From Emydura subglobosa (taxonomy: Eukaryota; Chordata; Testudines; Chelidae), in the NCBI GenBank assembly GCA_007922225.1, contig ML679946.1, positions 95,920,759-95,984,758 on the forward strand: a DNA stretch of 64,000 nucleotides, written 5' to 3'. Shown here piece by piece: positions 34,598 to 46,299 of this stretch. Each line of letters begins with the position of its first letter. Position 1 is the first letter of the stretch. A program made the position numbers and the translations under genes. A model generated the notes under the pieces. That model was not told the origin of the DNA, ran no database searches, and saw only the letters and a program-made list of their open reading frames with translations.

Positions 34598-36606
34598 GAA
34601 AACTTGATTGTCCTCTCCACAGATGTTTTCCTGGCAGTTAAATCATACTTGTGACGTTTTTACCCCAGACTGCTTCCAGCCTTCACGTGATATGAAGACA
34701 CAATATATTCTAGAGACCTTTGTAAAAAGGAAGATGACAAGGGCACTTCACCATATTACAATGGTGTATTTTTGTGCAGGGATGTTAGGGTAAACAGAGG
34801 TACTTAAAATGCCTCATAGAACCTTGTTCTGCTCTGATCATGCATTAAAGCCACCTATGGGGCTTGGATGCCCAGTTACTATTAGTCATCAGTCTCAATC
34901 ATCCATTTTACATGGTGGCAATGGACTAAATTCACTGATGGTATAAGTGGGCTCAACTCCATATGCTTAATTTGTTTTGTGCACTCTTACATCAGAGGTG
35001 AATTTCTGTCCATAACTGCTTGGAAAGAACCTGTCCTCACCTATGGCTTCCTGTTGAACTGTCTAGGATTTAAATGCAAGAAGGCAAAACAACTTGATTG
35101 ACTGTTCTTCATCCTGGATTATTTAATTCTGTAAAGCAAACAGTTTCTGCGAAAACCACCGTATGTACTAAAGTGAGAGTGCAGAGTTTGCCTATCAGTG
35201 CTCACTGGAGAGAGCAAGCGTGCCTGTGATAAATATTTGGCCTGCCAATTTCATTCCATGTCTCACAGCAGTTATTCAAAATGAGAGCAGCTATTGGATC
35301 CACATCAACTGCCCTTTAGGATTTACTCTGTCAAGTTGCATTGCCATGCACTCTTTATCTCATGCTACTTCTTCCTCTCTAGGAATTCCCAAAACAAGTC
35401 AATAAAATACAACGCATACATACGGACAGACGCTCCCCACCTCTTCTTATCAACATTCTTCACCTAACTAGCTCTGCAACTCTGTTCCTAATAAAACTTT
35501 TGCACTTCACTCAGCAAAAGAAGAACATAAAGTTCTGTGGACTTTAAATGCATGTATTGATGTGCACAATTTCACCATAAGAAAGATTGAATCAACTCAA
35601 CGCCACCTGAACCCTGACAAGATGATCCCATCAACTCAATTCCGAATAATATTGTGGAAAGCCTAAACCCTGCAGACAATTATAGAAAACTTAATCACAA
35701 AATTTAATCAGGGCAATAATTAGGCCCTGTATCATGTTTAATGCACAAGGATGGGTGACTTCCAGTGCCAAATCAGAACTACACACATGAATGGGGAAAA
35801 TGCTGTCAAGTCAAAAGACTATATTCTCTCTCCAAAATGCATGAAAAACTGACCAGAAGCTGCATGCCAGACCCTCAGACTTCAGTGTAGCTACAGTGAA
35901 GATCCCAGCTGAGGATCTGTCCCCATAAATTTCATTGCCATAATGCATGTCTTGCAAAGATCAGATTATTCTTTTTATTACAATAGCACCTAGAAGCCTT
36001 GACCTAGCTCTGAGCCCCATTGTGCTAGGTTCTGTAGAAACACATAGTAAGAGACTGTAAGCTCTTTGGGGCAGGGCTATCTAAAAAGTTTAAGGTCATG
36101 GAGCAGAGCAGCAAATCGAATTCATATCTCCTGAGTGTCACGCCAGTGTTCTATCCACTGTACTACCCTCTCTCTACAAATAGTAAAGATACAATATTAG
36201 GTACAAGAACACAGTTAATAATACATTTTTTACTCACTACTGTATAAGCAAAGTAATTTTCTATACTAGATGCTAAGAAGATACTTATACAGTACTTTTT
36301 TCTCCTGACTTCAAGGCACTGGGAGAATCTTCTTGTTAAAGACAGACAGCCACAATATTCACATGTCAGCGACCTAAATAACAGAGGCTCCTGGCAGATG
36401 CTGCTAGAGAGCAATCGGTCTGTAAACATTCCCTGGCCATTTTAATACTAGTAAATACAACATAGGGATGGGCTGGGGAATAGACTAGATGACCCAAGAG
36501 GTCATTTCCATCTCTAAATTCTAGGTAGTGCTAGCTGTAAAATATTGCTTAAGCCATTATTGAGTCATGCTCCATAGGGCTTGAGAAGGCCATGGGAAAC
36601 AACTGA
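34598..36606. other. Non-coding stretch
   Basis: Only the old SINE-like fragment at 35965-36175 is recognisable. Confidence 0.5.
35965..36175. repeat. MIR/CORE-SINE-like ancient repeat
   Basis: The words 'gccccattgtgctaggttct', 'taagctctttggggcaggg' and 'tgttctatccactgtac' occur in the order known, from memory, for an old amniote SINE-type repeat whose tail ends in CCACTGxACTACCCTC-like sequence. Confidence 0.55.
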
Positions 36607-36902
36607 GGCCTTGTCTGTGTTGGAGAAATGCATCAGGGGGCATCATGTTACACATGATTTTGGTCTCAGAGTAAACAAGGGCTGTCATGATTAAAAACAT
36701 GTTACTTGGCTGTGGGCAAACTAAGGGTCCTGTTAGCTGGTCATGGTTAACCCCTGCAGGGACCCTTGGCTTAATCTCAGCCAGCCAACATGTTCTTAAA
36801 GAACAGCTGTCCCTGTCTACACAGGGTGCTAAGTAATTTTTAGCTTCATGTTAGCTAACATGTTTTGTAACAGGATGCTTTTTCCTCAGTGTGGACATGG
36901 TC
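36607..36902. mobile_element. MITE with GGCCTTGTCT.. ends
   Basis: The left end ggccttgtctgtgttggag pairs with the right end cctcagtgtggacatggtc. Internal inverted words include 'taacatg' and 'gttagc'. The element is about 296 bp with no ORF. Its ends resemble the MITEs at 53525-53794 and 62020-62290. The superfamily is not certain (Harbinger or hAT); the target duplication is unclear. Confidence 0.65.
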
Positions 36903-38981
36903 TGAGAAGAAAGAGAAAGCAGGGCTACAAAAAACAAACAAAGGGCCAGCCCCTCAATGAGTGTAAATCAGACCGGTATAAAGTACCCTAAAGTCAATGG
37001 AGATAGGCCAATTACACCAGGAGGCCTGACCCAAAATTCTAAATTACTGTCCTTTGATTTTATGAGCTGATTTTCTTTTAATAATAAACACACACACCAC
37101 ACCCCCCAAGTGGTAAATGAAATCCTCTATTACAAAACAAAGGATTATTAAAAAATGAAAAAAAGTGAATTATTGTAACTTTTCTCTGACTCCCCAGCAG
37201 CAGCCACCTATCCTAGCTACTGAAATGAATCCTGTTTTGTAAATGTAGCATACTTCGCAGCAAACACTCAAAAGTTTTATTTTCAGCCATTCTGAGTCTC
37301 TGAACAAGAATTCCCACTGTATTTTAATGGCTGTTGGCCACATCCATCAACAAAGGGGGCTATAATGGGTGTACAGGTTTTGTTCAAATTTTAATGAATA
37401 GAGCATCTCCATTCATTATTTAAGCAACATTCAAAAGCAATTTCCATCAAAGCTGACTCTTTATAAATTTTGAACTGTTATTAGTTACAGATGTGCCTTA
37501 AATAAAATATTATATCAGGCAAAAATAAAAGTATTATATTACATACAAAGGGAAATGAAAGGAAAGAACTAAAATCTACAGTCACTCCAATTTCCCCTTG
37601 ACTATTATGAGTTGTTTGCCAGAATTAAACAAAGGAATGCAGGATTTGACTCATCTGCCCAATATATCCTCAAAATGAACAGCTCACCTACCCTTTCTCT
37701 GGACTGTATCAACCGTTGAACAATATAGGGACTGGTATATATAGTTAGTTTAGCAAGTCTATACACAGCTAAATATTACTGTCTGCAAGGCAGATATACT
37801 AGTGCCAATACAGCCCTTCAGAAAGCTCTACATTTTCAGTATTTAAATATTAGGGCCAATGTTTTCAAAAGAGATCAATGACTTTAGGGCCTTCGATTTT
37901 GGGGTGCCCAACTTGAAGCCTGAAAGGGTTGGGTTCTGTGAATGCACTTGCACTTTCTGAAAACCAGACCCCTTTTAGTTGTCTCAGTTTGGACCCCCAG
38001 AAACTGGGTCACCCAAGATCACTAGTCCATGTGAGAATCCTGACCCCAGACCACTTACCTCCCACACTGAAAAGCATCCAGTTACTTTATGCATAGTGGC
38101 TGCAGTTTAGCAAGGTGCTTAAGCACCTGTCTAACTTTAAGAGACAGGTAGTCTCACTGAACTGGACTACTCACATGCTTGAGAGTTAAGCATGAGTTTA
38201 AGCCCCGTGCTAAATCAGGGACATAAAACCCAGATAATAATAGTACCCTGTAGCCCACAAATGCTTTCCTTCTGCATGAGGAATGAGGACGTGGGAAGTT
38301 TGACCCACTCTGTTGTAGATCTTGGCTCATTCTCTCTCAAGTCTCCCCATCCAAGTCTGGGCGCAGGCTGCCCCACACATGGCCTTACTGAGTACAGGTG
38401 GGGTGGATTGTCTATACATGCTCCCCACATCCAGCCTCCTTCTTCCCCACTCCCCGTGCAGCAGAACTATTAGTACTGCCCATTGGGTCATGCATACTCT
38501 CTCCCCCTCTCTGGAGTAAGATCTAACTTGTTATCCAGAAGGAATATATTATGCAAGAGTCGTCTTAGGGTTCGTCCCCAGTCTTCTACCAAATACATCA
38601 GATGAACACATGATCATCACATCCGCTGGATGTCTGAAGCGGTAGTGACAGAAGCAGAGATGTTTTACTTTACAGAGCAGGAGACATTTATTCCATTAAA
38701 TGGACTTTATTTCTATCACACTCAATGAACAAACCAATGCTTCAGCTCGGCTGGTATCCTGCCTTTAGCAACGATAGATCAGGCACGCTGAAGGCAAAAA
38801 CACCCCCTTCCCCTGTCCAACAATGAAATCCTCTGCTTTGGGAGAAGGGTGAGGTTTGTCTGATGGGGACTGGTGTAACTAGAAGAGTCAGAACCTGTCG
38901 ATTGCTGACAGAACAGATTTAAGACATAATCTTCCCTGATTTCTGCATAAAGACAGGGTGATAAGTAGACACCCTGCTCCA
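36903..38981. other. Non-coding stretch
   Basis: At 36960-37040 lies a palindromic repeat piece (gtgtaaatcagaccggtata ... ttacaccaggaggcc). At about 37853-38045 lies a diverged copy of the ATTTTCAAAAG-ended family. Nothing else is recognised. Confidence 0.5.
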
Positions 38982-39077
38982 GATTCTGATTTCATTTACA
39001 CCAATGTAAATCTGGAGTAAGCCCATTCACTGTAATGGAGTTACTGTGAATTCACATCAGTGTTACAGATCAGAATC
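38982..39077. repeat. Palindromic dispersed element (GATTCTGA ends)
   Basis: The left gattctgatttcatttacac pairs with the right gtgttacagatcagaatc. The centre reads ctggagtaagcccatt...aatggagttact, itself inverted. About 96 bp. Confidence 0.75.
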
Positions 39078-40101
39078 AATGTGCTTTTGGAATGATCTCT
39101 TTTACCGCTTGGGTCAACGAGCAAGGTGGGGATATTCAGCACTGTAGCACAGACCTCAGCCACTAAATGGATTTTAAAGAAGGAACTCTACTAACTCCAC
39201 TGGTGGCGATAGTAGGTTGCTGTCTTCTAGAGGATCTATCACTAGAGTGGGACTTGACAGATACTTTGCCACCATAATAGACTACCACCAGGAGACAGCT
39301 TATTGAGATTAGAACGTACAGCTCCCCCCACATCTTGACGTTTCACCTCTCCTGCAGAATCAATGCCATGGAACATCATGGAGCAGCTGTAAAGAACACA
39401 CATTCCATTCTTGTAGGTCACGTGCGCCCAGATGGTCAAGAGATATTTAGGCACCTCTTAATTTCAATTCTGAGCCTCCTGTACTGTACCGTTATAGATG
39501 AGCTCATTTTTGACTGGCTACAGTTTTATTTTTTCTTGACTTCTTTACTAATAAAGAAAGATTGGCCATCCCACAAGGTGACTGGCTCATGCAGGTTCCA
39601 TCTGGCACAAAGATTTTCCCTAAATAAACTTTTTAATAAGAGTAATGGCTAAAAGCCGACCAGAGGATACCAAGGCACCTCATTAAAGAAATTGATAAGA
39701 ATAAGTCAGGTCAATCTTGTTAAGTAACTCAATGGCTTCAATCAGATGGAAATAGATCTGCGTAATGTGCTTTCAGAAAAGCAGCAGCAGAGGGGGAGTG
39801 GAGGAGGAGAACTCTTAAGGAGCCAGCAGCATTACAGGAGGGTTGGTAATCTTGCTGAATGTTGCATCTGCAATTTACTCCCTTGCAAAGTATATATCTT
39901 GCCCAAAATGATCTACAGCAGTTGTAGGTTTAAAGATTATCTGAAGATTAGGAGCAGATTTAGTTCTGTAACACACATTAATTCTACAAGTCTTCCTTGT
40001 ACATCTACCATCTGCACTGAAGGAGAGGCACTAGATTAAAAAATTGATTGTGCTAACGGTCAGTGACCAAAACATAGAGAAGTGGGGTCAGAACAAGATC
40101 C

Positions 40102-40195
40102 AGATTCTGGTCTGGTACCCCAGCATAAATCTGGAGTAACTCCAGCAAAATCAGTAGAGCTCATCTGGATTAGGGCAATGGGGATCAGAATTCTG
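40102..40195. repeat. Palindromic dispersed element (GATTCTGA ends)
   Basis: The left cagattctggtctgg pairs with the right gatcagaattctg. The centre has ataaatctggagtaactcca. Confidence 0.65.
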
Positions 40196-40256
40196 CTAGA
40201 AATGAAGCTCCTGTAGCTGGGTTGAGTATATTGTAAACTGAAAAGCTAAATCTGGA

Positions 40257-40296
40257 CTGTGTTAAGGTGATTCTCTCTGTGTTAAGGTGATTCTCA
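40257..40296 (+). repeat. 20-bp tandem duplication
   Basis: ctgtgttaaggtgattctct is followed at once by the same unit with one change in its last base. Confidence 0.95.
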
Positions 40297-43200
40297 TAGG
40301 ATACTGACAGGGTTAACAATCACTACAGGATTTCCTTAATTCTGAGGTCAGTGCAGCCAGCAACGTGCTAGTTCATCCAGTCTTTAAACCACCACTAGCC
40401 AAATAGCATATTACTAATGATCTTCATAGGACACTTTATCAGCTTCAATTAGGAACCTACTGCTAAACTTCTGGACCTCGTTTGCAGGTATCCAGGTGAC
40501 CCTGTTGATACAATTTTGGAGGTATTTTGTCACTGAGCATAAAAATGATTTCTTAAGCAACTGTGTGGCTTGTTGATGGGTAAATAAGTGGTTTAAAAAC
40601 AATAATACAGTGCTGTTTTGACAGGGCAGATCTCAGCAGCAGCTTAATGGGAGATATTGTTCTGGTGGGAGTCAAACTGCCTTTCTGGAATGATACATAG
40701 TGAACAATAATTATGATTAAAAGCCAAACTTGGCATAAATGTAACCCCTTTCACCTGAGGATCTCAAAACACTTTACAGACATTATCTTCATCCATGCAT
40801 ACATTGATGTACCAATGAATAAACAAATAAGAGGCTTGCACACAAAACCAATGTTTCTGTCATGCACGTTCTGCTGATCATTACCAACGGGGTTTTTGTA
40901 AGTATCAGCAGCCTCAAGCATTCAACAACCAGGAGTCAGCACCCCTCACTTCCACCTAAAAAACTCCAAAATCACAAGATTGTCTTAAAAATCATGAGAT
41001 TATATATATATGTGTTGGGTTCTTGTTCTGTGCCTTCTGGGTTTTGAGACTTTATGGTTCATATTTTCAAGCTTTACTCTACAACCAGGAAAGCTAAGAA
41101 AGAGAAAGAAAAAGCGCCTAGATTGTACAGTCTCTGCCTTGAAGAGCCTAGATACGGCAACAGCAGCCCTTAGCCAATGCTTTCCATACAGACAGCCCAC
41201 TCCCTCCCCCACTGCTACTTCTTCCTGCCCCTCAATTCTCTTCCTCCCCACTCCTGGTGCTTTTGGCAGAAGGACACTGCCATCTTCTCCGACTTTCTTG
41301 CAGGGGAGATGCTTAGAGCATTGCCTTTTGTCTCCTGGCAGAGAGCTGCAGGGAGAATGTATCTGCTTCTTAAACCACAGAGGTCCCTTTCTCTCCCATT
41401 CCACCCGTCCTCCCCAGGGATGGGTTCCTTCAGCCTTTTGAAGCTGCTTGCTTCATTCCCCATGAACAGCCATCACAAAGGGGCTATGGTACAACAGAGA
41501 ATAGGGCCCATGGGCTTTTAACTTTTAACATTGGGAAACCAGAGGCAGAGAGAGGCGGAGGTGGGAACAGAATGCAGGAGTCCTGCCACCCGGTCCCTTC
41601 TGTAACCTATAGACCCCAACAGCTCTTCTGTCAGAAGGCAATAAGATACTCAGCCCAGACCTCCTACATACCGGCTCTTTGAGCACCAGAGGCTGCATTT
41701 GGCCGTCCGTGTCTGCATGAGCCAGTTTCACAAAATAGTGAGATGTGCTGCTGCTCTCTTACTAGAGCCCTGAGAGACGAGCACCAATACCCTCACTAGA
41801 GATAAAGAGGAGCGTTGGGATGACTGTGTGCAGCAAATCTGAGCTCCGAGATTTAACTGAGTTGACTGAAGTCCAGAGACAACCATGAGGATTTAACTTC
41901 CCTTTTATTTTATGTACAAGTCACGGGCTATGCAGGGCTTAAAGAAATCCAAGGGTAAAAAATCCTGGCTCTGTTGATGTCGACGAGCAACATCCTATTT
42001 GATTTCAACAGGGCCAGGATTTCACACCACAGTGCAACCTGCGCTCCCTCTTTCTAAGTCAGTACAGCACATTCCTTCATTATGGAATCCAGGTCCTTCG
42101 CGATATTCTGTATGAATTATCAGATGAAACTCACCTCCACCTTTCTGCAAAAAAATGGAGTGTGAGGGAGCCCTGCAGATCTTGTGTGAGAGGGGACAAA
42201 ATCTATCTCCCAACACATGAGCTGTACCTGGAAGGCCCCCTTATGCAGCAACCTAGAATAAGAAATGGTCCCATCTATAAAGGAACAACTTAGGCATGCT
42301 AGGGAAAGGATTCAGAGAAGATCAAGAACTAACTTCTAGGCAATTATCAACAGGCATACATTGCCGCATTGTTTAAGCAATTCCCCCCTCTCCCAATCAG
42401 TCAATGCAGATGGCACTAGTATAAGAGCTACAAACAGAAGGAGGAGACAGATGTTTACCTGCAGAGACAACATATATCTCTTGTGTCTCGGGTGTTGAGG
42501 GGAAGTTTTTCTAAGTCTGCAGAGTCCTTTGTCTAATTCAAATGACTCTTTCAAGGCTCTTTACCCTGCACTGAGCAAAGTGAAATCAAGATAATCCTTA
42601 AAAACAAAAAACAAAAAAGAACCACACATATTCTGTACATGTGAGCTCCAAGGGCAAATGTGTTTTACATGGTTAGCAGCAGCAATTCTGAGAATGACAC
42701 ATGGAATTTGATGGCAGGATACAGGAAACAATACATGCACTATATTGGTCACATTTTTGGTGCTGGGAAGTTGTCATTCCCAATGGTTTGGTATTCTGGG
42801 AAACAGAAGGTAGAAAGCTGACAAGGGACAAAGGGGCAGTTTCTTCCATTTCTCTCTCACAGAATCTGTATTTTTGGGCCTGAGGTTCATCTTTAAAACT
42901 AAATTAGGCCTCAAGAGAACTACCCATCTTTTAAAAAAAACACCTTTTACACAATGCACATAATGGCCATTTGATCTCTGTGGCCATTCACGTTTCCAAT
43001 TAAATCACTGATTTCTTAGCTACACCTTCTCCTACCTCCAGACATCTTGCAATATGTCTTAAAATACTCAGTTTTATGGAGGGCGTGCAAGTCACAGACA
43101 CTTAGTCTGAGTCTTTCATGAGCTGAACGACCACTTACAAAAGGTGGACAAGGCCACACAGTCTGCAGCGCCTCACGAAGTCATGTCTGTAATGAAGAAT

Positions 43201-45182
43201 TACAATCTAAAGTCGTGGGAATGAGAAACATATTTACACAGGATATATTGCTCCCTCTGAAATGTAAAGGCCATTTTGATTTAGTGTAACAGGGCTACAT
43301 TTTTTATCAGCGTTATTTTTTATTTTAAAATGTTTCAGTTGTCAGCACTGGAGACCATATTTCAACGAAGTTTCACTTTTAAATGGGCATTCCCTCCCCC
43401 CAATACAATAAAACTATTTTTTCAAAGACAGTGAACATGTCTTTCTAATGGCATTGGACATAACTCAAAGAGAGACCTAGTATAACAACGAATTGCTACA
43501 TACAGGCATAACAGAGTCACAGGCATAGAGAACTAAACATATGGGTAGCATGGAGACCCCAGCTCATAAATCTTCTGTTCCAAAAAACCCCAAAAGGCTT
43601 CTAGCATTTGAGCTAACAGGGAATCTTCACAGAAACTGCACTAACAGATAAGACCCCTTGGTCCACCTATACCAGATTTCTTCCCAGGCATAGACCAACA
43701 GCTGATGTATCAAAGGAAGGTGTAAAGCCAGTTTTGTAATGCTCTTTGGAGGAGGTTCTTCCTCATCTTTCCAGAGAACAGGATACACGCTGATTTGATT
43801 ACCCTTATCATATATTCTGCTTGCCTGACTGACTCAAAGCTGCCCTGAAGAAGTGGGTACCACGTTTAACTAGACATTTCCCATTCTGCCCCACCCGCTT
43901 GAGAAGAACTCCCCATAAACATTTGCAAGGCCACTTCACTGGCCTCCCTTCAGATTCCTCCTTTAAACTCTCCTTTGCCATGACGCCTCAAAAAACTTGA
44001 CAGTGGTTTGGCAGCTGGTGTGCTGAGACCACTGCTGATCATGACTGGGGTTCCACGGCACTACAGTAATACAAGCAAGAGATACTAATACTAGACATTA
44101 CTTTGCCAATATCCTGATATTTGGTCTCTAAATTTTGCTATCTTTTCAGTTCACTGAGAAACTGTAACCACTGTCTGCCAGCAGCACCAGGCTTATAGCC
44201 TTTAGACCAGTCACTAGCAACCACAAACTGATGGACTTTGGAGCAGGTCTGATTCTATCTAGTGTAAAGCAACTGGGCTACATATAGTACCCATAAGAGT
44301 GTACATTATACCATCCAGGTACCACGTATAATAACAGGTAGCCTGGCCCTTGGCACTCAATGTGGGGCAGGTTAGGTGACAGGTAGCGAGAAGAAATTGC
44401 CTGGATAAAACTCCCATTTATACGTTTCCGCTCAATGGATTGACTTTGTTTAGATTTTTTCCCCCTGAAGTGAGAGAGAAAATAGGACTTATGCATGCTT
44501 TGTAGGAAAAGTCCTGCTCTCCTGTCTCATGCAACATTTCCACATCCTCGATGGGGATTTTGATTGAGGCAGGTGAGTAGGATTTGACCCCATAAGAGGA
44601 GGAGGATGTAAGAGGTCTGTGAGGTGGGACGTGAGGATTTTTCCAAACCTTAAATGCCTTTGTCCATAAGGGGCACTTGTACATCCATTGGATACTATTT
44701 AGTTAAAGACATTCAGACCCAGAACTTTTCAGTGGTGAGAAGGAGAGTAGGACAGGGCAGTACAAAGGTGGTGAGGAACACTGCCAGAGTGGTATTCCTG
44801 GTAGAAGGCATGATATACATTTGGAGTGAGAATGTCTTCATCTTTATCAAGTCTCCCAGTGGCCGTATTTGTTGATTTTACACAATACCTGCCCTACCCC
44901 GGTGGGTGACCACATTTTGATGACCTGAATGTTTCTGACAAAGTTCATCCTGTCTCTAATCAAAGCACTCCCAGTCCTTAACATCACTCGGCTATGATCC
45001 CTGATCCCCAAAAGGGGCTTCGTGAAAACACTATTACTCTAAGGGAAGATTTTTCTATCATAAGGTTTTTCTTCTGCCACCCAGCACTGGAGTATCTATG
45101 CATCAATGGCCATAGCAGAGGCCCTGGTGGATTTCATGGAATGTCTGGCTGCTCTTCTTCTTGGGGCTAAAAACTCGGCTTG

Positions 45183-45300
45183 GCATAGGGTTTTGTTGGG
45201 GATTTTTTTTAGGTTTTATTAATTTAAAGGGCGTTTTGTTTCATGGGGGGTTGTTTTGGTTTTTTAAATTTTTGGGAGGGTTGGTTGGACTTTGTGGGAT
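45183..45300 (+). repeat. Strand-asymmetric G/T-rich tract
   Basis: About 118 bases with only two or three cytosines on the plus strand, made of runs such as gttttgttggggatttttttt and catggggggttgttttgg. Confidence 0.75.
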
Positions 45301-45362
45301 AGAGGCCTTCTTTTTAAAAAGGCATAAAGTTTCAGCTTCAGTGGGAGTTGGACAGTGGACTA

Positions 45363-46282
45363 GAGTGCAGCACGGGAACAAAAATGTGGATCCGCATCCG
45401 ATCCACATCTGCGAGTATCAGTGTCTGTCCAACCCCCAATCCCTGCTTTGTATCTCCCTGCATCCACACTGCAGCGGCAGCCCCAGACCCAATCAGCTGG
45501 TTGGTGGCCTCTCCCCGCAGCCAGCCAGCAGTTCAAAAGGTGATCGTGCTGCCTTGGGGGCGGGTAGGAGGTCCGGGTTGCCTGGGTGGGGTGGGGAAAA
45601 CAGAGGGGAAGGAGGCCGGGTTGCCGGGGGGTTAAGGAGAAAAGTGAAGGAGTGGAATGAGGGGAGCGGGAGGCGGGCTCTCCACTGGGGGCGTCTCTGG
45701 GGCTGGGCTAACGGGGGCTCCCTTTTCAGCCTCTTGTGGTCCTGGGCCAGACTCTTGCTTGCTGCTGCCCCGCTAAGGGTCAGCCAGCTTTGGGACCCGA
45801 TGCTAGCTCTCCGTTCCCCTGGGGCTCCCCCATGCGAAGTCATCCTCTGCCAGCGGCAGGGTGGCCTGGCCTAGGGGATTCCGGCCCCTCCTGCAGGGAT
45901 GTAGTGAGTCTGGGCTCCTGGGGGATCGAAGCCTGCTTCAAGGAACTGTCTTCCCCCATGGCTGCTGGCGGGGGTAGGTGCAGTGTGGCCCACTCAACAG
46001 CTGATTGATGGCTGGCTCCTGAGAGGACCTGCCCAATACTTGATTGGTGGCTGGCTTCTGGAGGGCCCCCACTGAACAGCTGATTGGCATCTGGCGCCTA
46101 TCCCAAATCTTGAAGGCAGGGAAGCAGCCTCAAAGGCTATGAGCTGTAGACAGCTTCCCTGCCTTTGAGATCTGCATCTGATCCTCAATCTGCAAAAAAA
46201 AAAAACCCAACTTTCCACGGATATCTGCATCCAGATCTGCAGACTCAGATAGCCGTGGATTTCCAGGGCTCTGCACTGGACT
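45363..46282. mobile_element. Non-autonomous DNA-transposon-like element with inverted ends
   Basis: The left end agtgcagcacgggaac...tggatccgcatcc and the reverse complement of the right end (agtgcagagccctggaaatc...ctgcagatctggatgcag) are diverged inverted copies over about 80 bp. Both carry repeated GATCTGCATC-like words. The interior is GC-rich and contains three related ~38-bp units at 45993-46100. The ends resemble, from memory, a hAT-like turtle repeat. No clear 8-bp duplication was found. The frames inside (45161-45874 and the minus-strand 45493-45843) look like compositional ORFs. Confidence 0.5.
45993..46105 (+). repeat. Three degenerate ~38-bp tandem units
   Basis: acagctgattgatggctggc, acttgattggtggctggc and acagctgattggcatctggc begin the three units. 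Each is followed, imperfectly, by a ctgGAGGxCC block. Confidence 0.65.
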
Positions 46283-46299
46283 GCCCGTTGCATCTCGGA

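Larger units (their letters stand above)
39078..45182. other. Long non-coding stretch
   Basis: About 6 kb without a recognisable exon. It includes palindromic element 40102-40195, a 20-bp tandem duplication at 40257-40296, SINE-like scraps at 40741-40800 and about 41525-41640, and otherwise unique-looking sequence. The overlapping frames at 41000-41521 on both strands have no domain. Confidence 0.45.

Noticed and set aside
41000..41521. Overlapping 114-143 codon ORFs on both strands
   Set aside because: No splice context, domain or codon bias could be argued; the pyrimidine-rich composition explains open frames.
45161..45874. 237-codon plus-strand ORF
   Set aside because: The first part is translated from a G/T-rich low-complexity tract and the rest from a GC-rich repeat; no family is recognisable.
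45183..46000. CpG-island promoter of a host gene
   Set aside because: GC-rich, but it is inside an element with inverted ends and no exon follows in either direction.
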